Source of the DNA: Mariniphaga sp.
Lineage (GTDB): Bacteria; Bacteroidota; Bacteroidia; Bacteroidales; Prolixibacteraceae
Length of the DNA stretch: 7,907 nt
Direction of reading: 5' to 3'
Assembly: GCA_025363795.1 (NCBI GenBank)
Contig: JANYLE010000362.1
Location: forward strand, 1 to 7,907
Part shown: piece by piece, positions 6,161-7,907 of the stretch
Numbering within the stretch: position 1 is the stretch's first letter
Layout of the letters: the number at the start of each line of letters is the position of its first letter
Program-made: the position numbers and the translations under genes
Notes under the pieces: model-generated
What the model was told of the DNA's origin: nothing
What the model saw: only the letters and a program-made list of their open reading frames with translations
Databases searched by the model: none

Positions 6161-6580
6161 ATGTCTGGAAACATCACATTTACAATGATTAAGCCACGTG
6201 CTGTCCAAAACAACTTTATCGGTCCGATATTAAAAATCATCAATGAAAAAGGGTTTAGGATCAAGGCAATGAAAATGACCCGGTTCACGCGTGAACGTGC
6301 TGAAGCCTTTTATGAAATTCACAAAGGAAAATTTTTTTTCAATGATTTGATTGATTTTATGTCGTCGGGACCAATTGTGGCAGCTATCCTTGAGAAGGAT
6401 AATGCTGTTGACGATTTTCGCGAATTAATTGGTAACACGAATCCGGAAAAGGCAGCTGAAGGGACAATAAGAAAACTATTTGCTGAAAATATGACTGCCA
6501 ATGCCATTCATGGTGCTGACAGCGATGAAAATGCAATCCGGGAAGGGTCATTTTTCTTTTCCGAACTGGAGCAGTTTTAG
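6161..6580 (+). CDS. ndk: Nucleoside diphosphate kinase
   Basis: Ndk transfers the gamma-phosphate of ATP to other (d)NDPs through a phosphohistidine. The 139-residue length matches the Flavobacteriia-type enzyme. Catalytic and binding residues are present: Lys11 (MIKP), Tyr51, Phe59, Arg87 (FRELIG), Thr93 (GNTNP), Arg104 (GTIR), Asn114 and the phospho-acceptor His117 in NAIHGADS. FMSSGPIVAAILEKDNAV is close to the lineage consensus. Three positions are odd: Arg13 where nearly all family members have Asp (KPDxV), Ala119 in place of Ser in HGSDS, and FFF (58-60) where PFF or PFY is usual. The frame is intact and the core catalytic set complete, so it is probably active. The ATG at 6161 begins MSGNITFTMIKP, as in relatives; the ATG at 6151 is out of frame. 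It is divergent from nrnA and convergent with the lactonase gene. Confidence 0.93.
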   Translation: MSGNITFTMIKPRAVQNNFIGPILKIINEKGFRIKAMKMTRFTRERAEAFYEIHKGKFFFNDLIDFMSSGPIVAAILEKDNAVDDFRELIGNTNPEKAAEGTIRKLFAENMTANAIHGADSDENAIREGSFFFSELEQF

Positions 6581-6584
6581 TAAA

Positions 6585-6654
6585 TGACAACTGGCAGCTC
6601 GTTGCCGGCTTTCTGGTGTTTAAACCAATTGCCGGCAGCAAGCTGCCAGTGTCA
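6585..6654. terminator. Long hairpin between convergent genes, likely bidirectional terminator
   Basis: Arms at 6590-6609 (ACTGGCAGCTCGTTGCCGGC) and 6631-6650 pair over 20 bp with only two wobble or mismatch positions. TGAC/GTCA extends the stem outward past one bulged A. The 21-nt loop holds a further TGGT/ACCA stem (6614-6617 with 6624-6627). It fills most of the 91 bp between the stop codons of ndk and the lactonase gene. No clean T-run follows on either strand, so termination may need more than the classical mechanism. It could also be a dispersed repeat of the TGGCAGCT type seen in Bacteroidota genomes. Confidence 0.65.
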
Positions 6655-6671
6655 GATTATTTGACAATCAA

Positions 6672-7811
6672 CTACTTTCTGAAAAGCAGGCAAACCGGCT
6701 TTAACGCCTTAACCTGATCAGTATACTGAAGTTTCCCTGTTTTTGCATCCCTGCGAAAAGCAACAATATCCTGGGTATTTTGATTTGCAACCAACAAATA
6801 GTCCTCTTCGGGCGATAATGTGAAGTTGCGTGGACCTTCACCCCGGGTAGGTTCCTGTCCTATCTGAACAAGTCTGCCGTTTTTAGAGTCAACAGAAAAA
6901 ATTGCAATTGAGTTAAATCCACGGTTTGAAGCATACAAAAAGCGCCCGTCTTTTGAAATATGTATATCGGCGCATGTGTTTGGTTTGTCATAACCTGCCG
7001 GAAGGGCAGAAACTGTTTCAAGTGTAGTAAAGCTTCCATCTTTATTTAAAACCACAACAGAAACCGAGCAGGCCAGTTCGTTGACCACATAAACCAGCTT
7101 CATTGTTGGATGGAAAGCCAGGTGACGGGGTCCAAATCCCGGGCCCATTTTGATTGCCGGAACTGGAGCTTTTGCCAGTTTATTATCTTTACGATCAAGC
7201 TGATAAACGGATACCTCATCAATTCCAAGGTCCGGAACAAAAATCCTGCTGCTGCCTGGCTCAAAGAATGCACTGTGAACGTGGGGTTCTGCCTGCCTTG
7301 CTTTATTTGGTCCGCTGCCATAATGTTGCTGAACATCTAAAGCTTCGCTAAGTTTTCCTGCAGCATCAAGCCGGAAGAGTGCAACATTGCCACCTGTATA
7401 ATTGGCAGCTAACACGTACCCATCTTGATTGACGGATACATAACAGGGATGTGCGCCTCCGCTGGTTACTTTGCACAATGTGTTCAGTTTGAGATCATCT
7501 TTTTGTACGCCAAATGATTCGACATAGCCCATACTGCCACCCTTTTCATCTTTAACTTCATGTACGGCAAGCAAATATTTTCCATCTGACGTGAGTGCCA
7601 GAAAAGAGGGGTTATTTGATTTTGCCGCTAAACCATTGTCCTTAAGTTTTCCGGTTAACGGATCAAGGCTGAAATTGTAAATGCCTTCGCTGCCGCCCTC
7701 GGTATAAGTTCCGACAAAAAAATGCTGCTGCTTCTTCCCTTCTGCTGGAGCAGCCCATAACCAATTACTAATCAACAATAAGCTAATAAATAGTAATCCA
7801 ATCTTTTTCAT
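6672..7811 (-). CDS. Secreted lactonase-family beta-propeller (6-phosphogluconolactonase-like)
   Basis: This 379-residue protein belongs to the lactonase / 3-carboxymuconate cyclase-type seven-bladed propeller family, whose characterised member YbhE (Pgl) of E. coli hydrolyses 6-phosphogluconolactone. Family signatures in order: FVGTYT (32-37), NPSFLALTSDGKYLLAVHE (67-85), HPCYVSVNQDGYVLAANYTGG (two halves either side of residue 130), PHVHS (176-180), PDLGIDEVSVY (193-203), GPRHLAFHP (227-235), VVNEL (242-246), YASNRG (293-298) and GPRNFTLSP (326-334). It starts with a signal peptide: KK, a hydrophobic core at 4-19, and a likely cut after WLWA (20). Export would place it away from cytosolic 6-phosphogluconolactone, so the true substrate may be another lactone or sugar acid; the symbol pgl is not assigned. 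It stands alone; the start ATG at 7811 follows an A-rich stretch. No clear promoter box is seen in the short upstream sequence. Confidence 0.88.
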   Translation of the reverse strand: MKKIGLLFISLLLISNWLWAAPAEGKKQQHFFVGTYTEGGSEGIYNFSLDPLTGKLKDNGLAAKSNNPSFLALTSDGKYLLAVHEVKDEKGGSMGYVESFGVQKDDLKLNTLCKVTSGGAHPCYVSVNQDGYVLAANYTGGNVALFRLDAAGKLSEALDVQQHYGSGPNKARQAEPHVHSAFFEPGSSRIFVPDLGIDEVSVYQLDRKDNKLAKAPVPAIKMGPGFGPRHLAFHPTMKLVYVVNELACSVSVVVLNKDGSFTTLETVSALPAGYDKPNTCADIHISKDGRFLYASNRGFNSIAIFSVDSKNGRLVQIGQEPTRGEGPRNFTLSPEEDYLLVANQNTQDIVAFRRDAKTGKLQYTDQVKALKPVCLLFRK

Positions 7812-7856
7812 TTTCGTTTCAGTATATTATCCATATTTCAGCCCACTTCGCCTCAG

Positions 7857-7907
7857 GTGAATTGCGGCCACCCGGTCCGCACCGGCGCGCGCCTGATCTG
7901 CGCGACG
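7857..7907. other. GC-rich tail, possible foreign or chimeric fragment
   Basis: The last 47 bases (7861-7907) contain 36 G or C (77%), against 16 of 50 in 7801-7850. The change is abrupt. The plus-strand frame starting at 7857 reads VNCGHPVRTGARLICAT, which faintly resembles the sensor-I region of sigma-54-dependent AAA+ activators (the GGxxPVRxDxRLIAAT type). A minus-strand frame is also open, so coding cannot be settled. It could be a chimeric assembly join, foreign DNA, or a local GC-rich island. Confidence 0.35.

Noticed and set aside
7884..7893. Perfect 10-bp palindrome GGCGCGCGCC in the right-end tail
   Set aside because: In a 77% GC stretch such a palindrome has a high chance probability and no partner or context supports a site.

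Overview
The window reads as chromosomal DNA from a member of the Bacteroidota (Bacteroidales/Marinilabiliales- or Flavobacteriia-like). Evidence: moderate-to-low GC, absence of Shine-Dalgarno sequences before the genes, several exact matches to the Bacteroidota -7 promoter box TAnnTTTG, and protein sequences that resemble the Bacteroidota versions of tryptophanase, Ndk, NrnA and a lineage-typical tetrapyrrole-methylase-fold protein. All identifications come from reading motifs by eye; no database search was possible.

Layout. 1-200: gene-free flank with an intrinsic terminator for the leftward tryptophanase gene tnaA (201-1577, minus). 1578-2194: a 617-bp AT-rich divergent spacer with a diverged direct repeat and weak promoter matches. 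2195-2905 (plus): a short RsmI-like SAM methyltransferase-fold protein. 2906-3100: convergent spacer. 3101-4207 (minus): a multi-pass membrane domain resembling IspZ/YciB fused to a Nudix hydrolase. 4243-4809 (minus): an FKBP-type peptidyl-prolyl isomerase lipoprotein, with a well-formed promoter and a palindrome just upstream. 4887-5918 (minus): a DHH/DHHA1 phosphoesterase of the NrnA family. 5919-6160: divergent promoter region. 6161-6580 (plus): nucleoside diphosphate kinase. 6585-6654: a long hairpin between convergent genes. 6672-7811 (minus): a secreted seven-bladed-propeller lactonase-family protein. 7861-7907: a short, abruptly GC-rich tail unlike the rest.

How the genes fit together. 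The middle block (Nudix fusion, FKBP lipoprotein, NrnA, Ndk) combines nucleotide housekeeping (nanoRNA/pAp turnover, NTP balancing, possible nucleotide-pool cleaning) with an envelope foldase. The FKBP and Nudix-fusion genes are only 35 bp apart on one strand and probably share a transcript. Tryptophanase (tryptophan to indole, pyruvate and ammonia), the methylase-fold gene and the lactonase look like independent units.

I did not find a clear new defence, mobile or RNA-based system. The items most worth a second look are the IspZ-like/Nudix fusion, the composition break at the right end (chimeric join or foreign DNA), unusual residues in Ndk, the 91-bp-spaced duplication upstream of tnaA, and the long hairpin after ndk.
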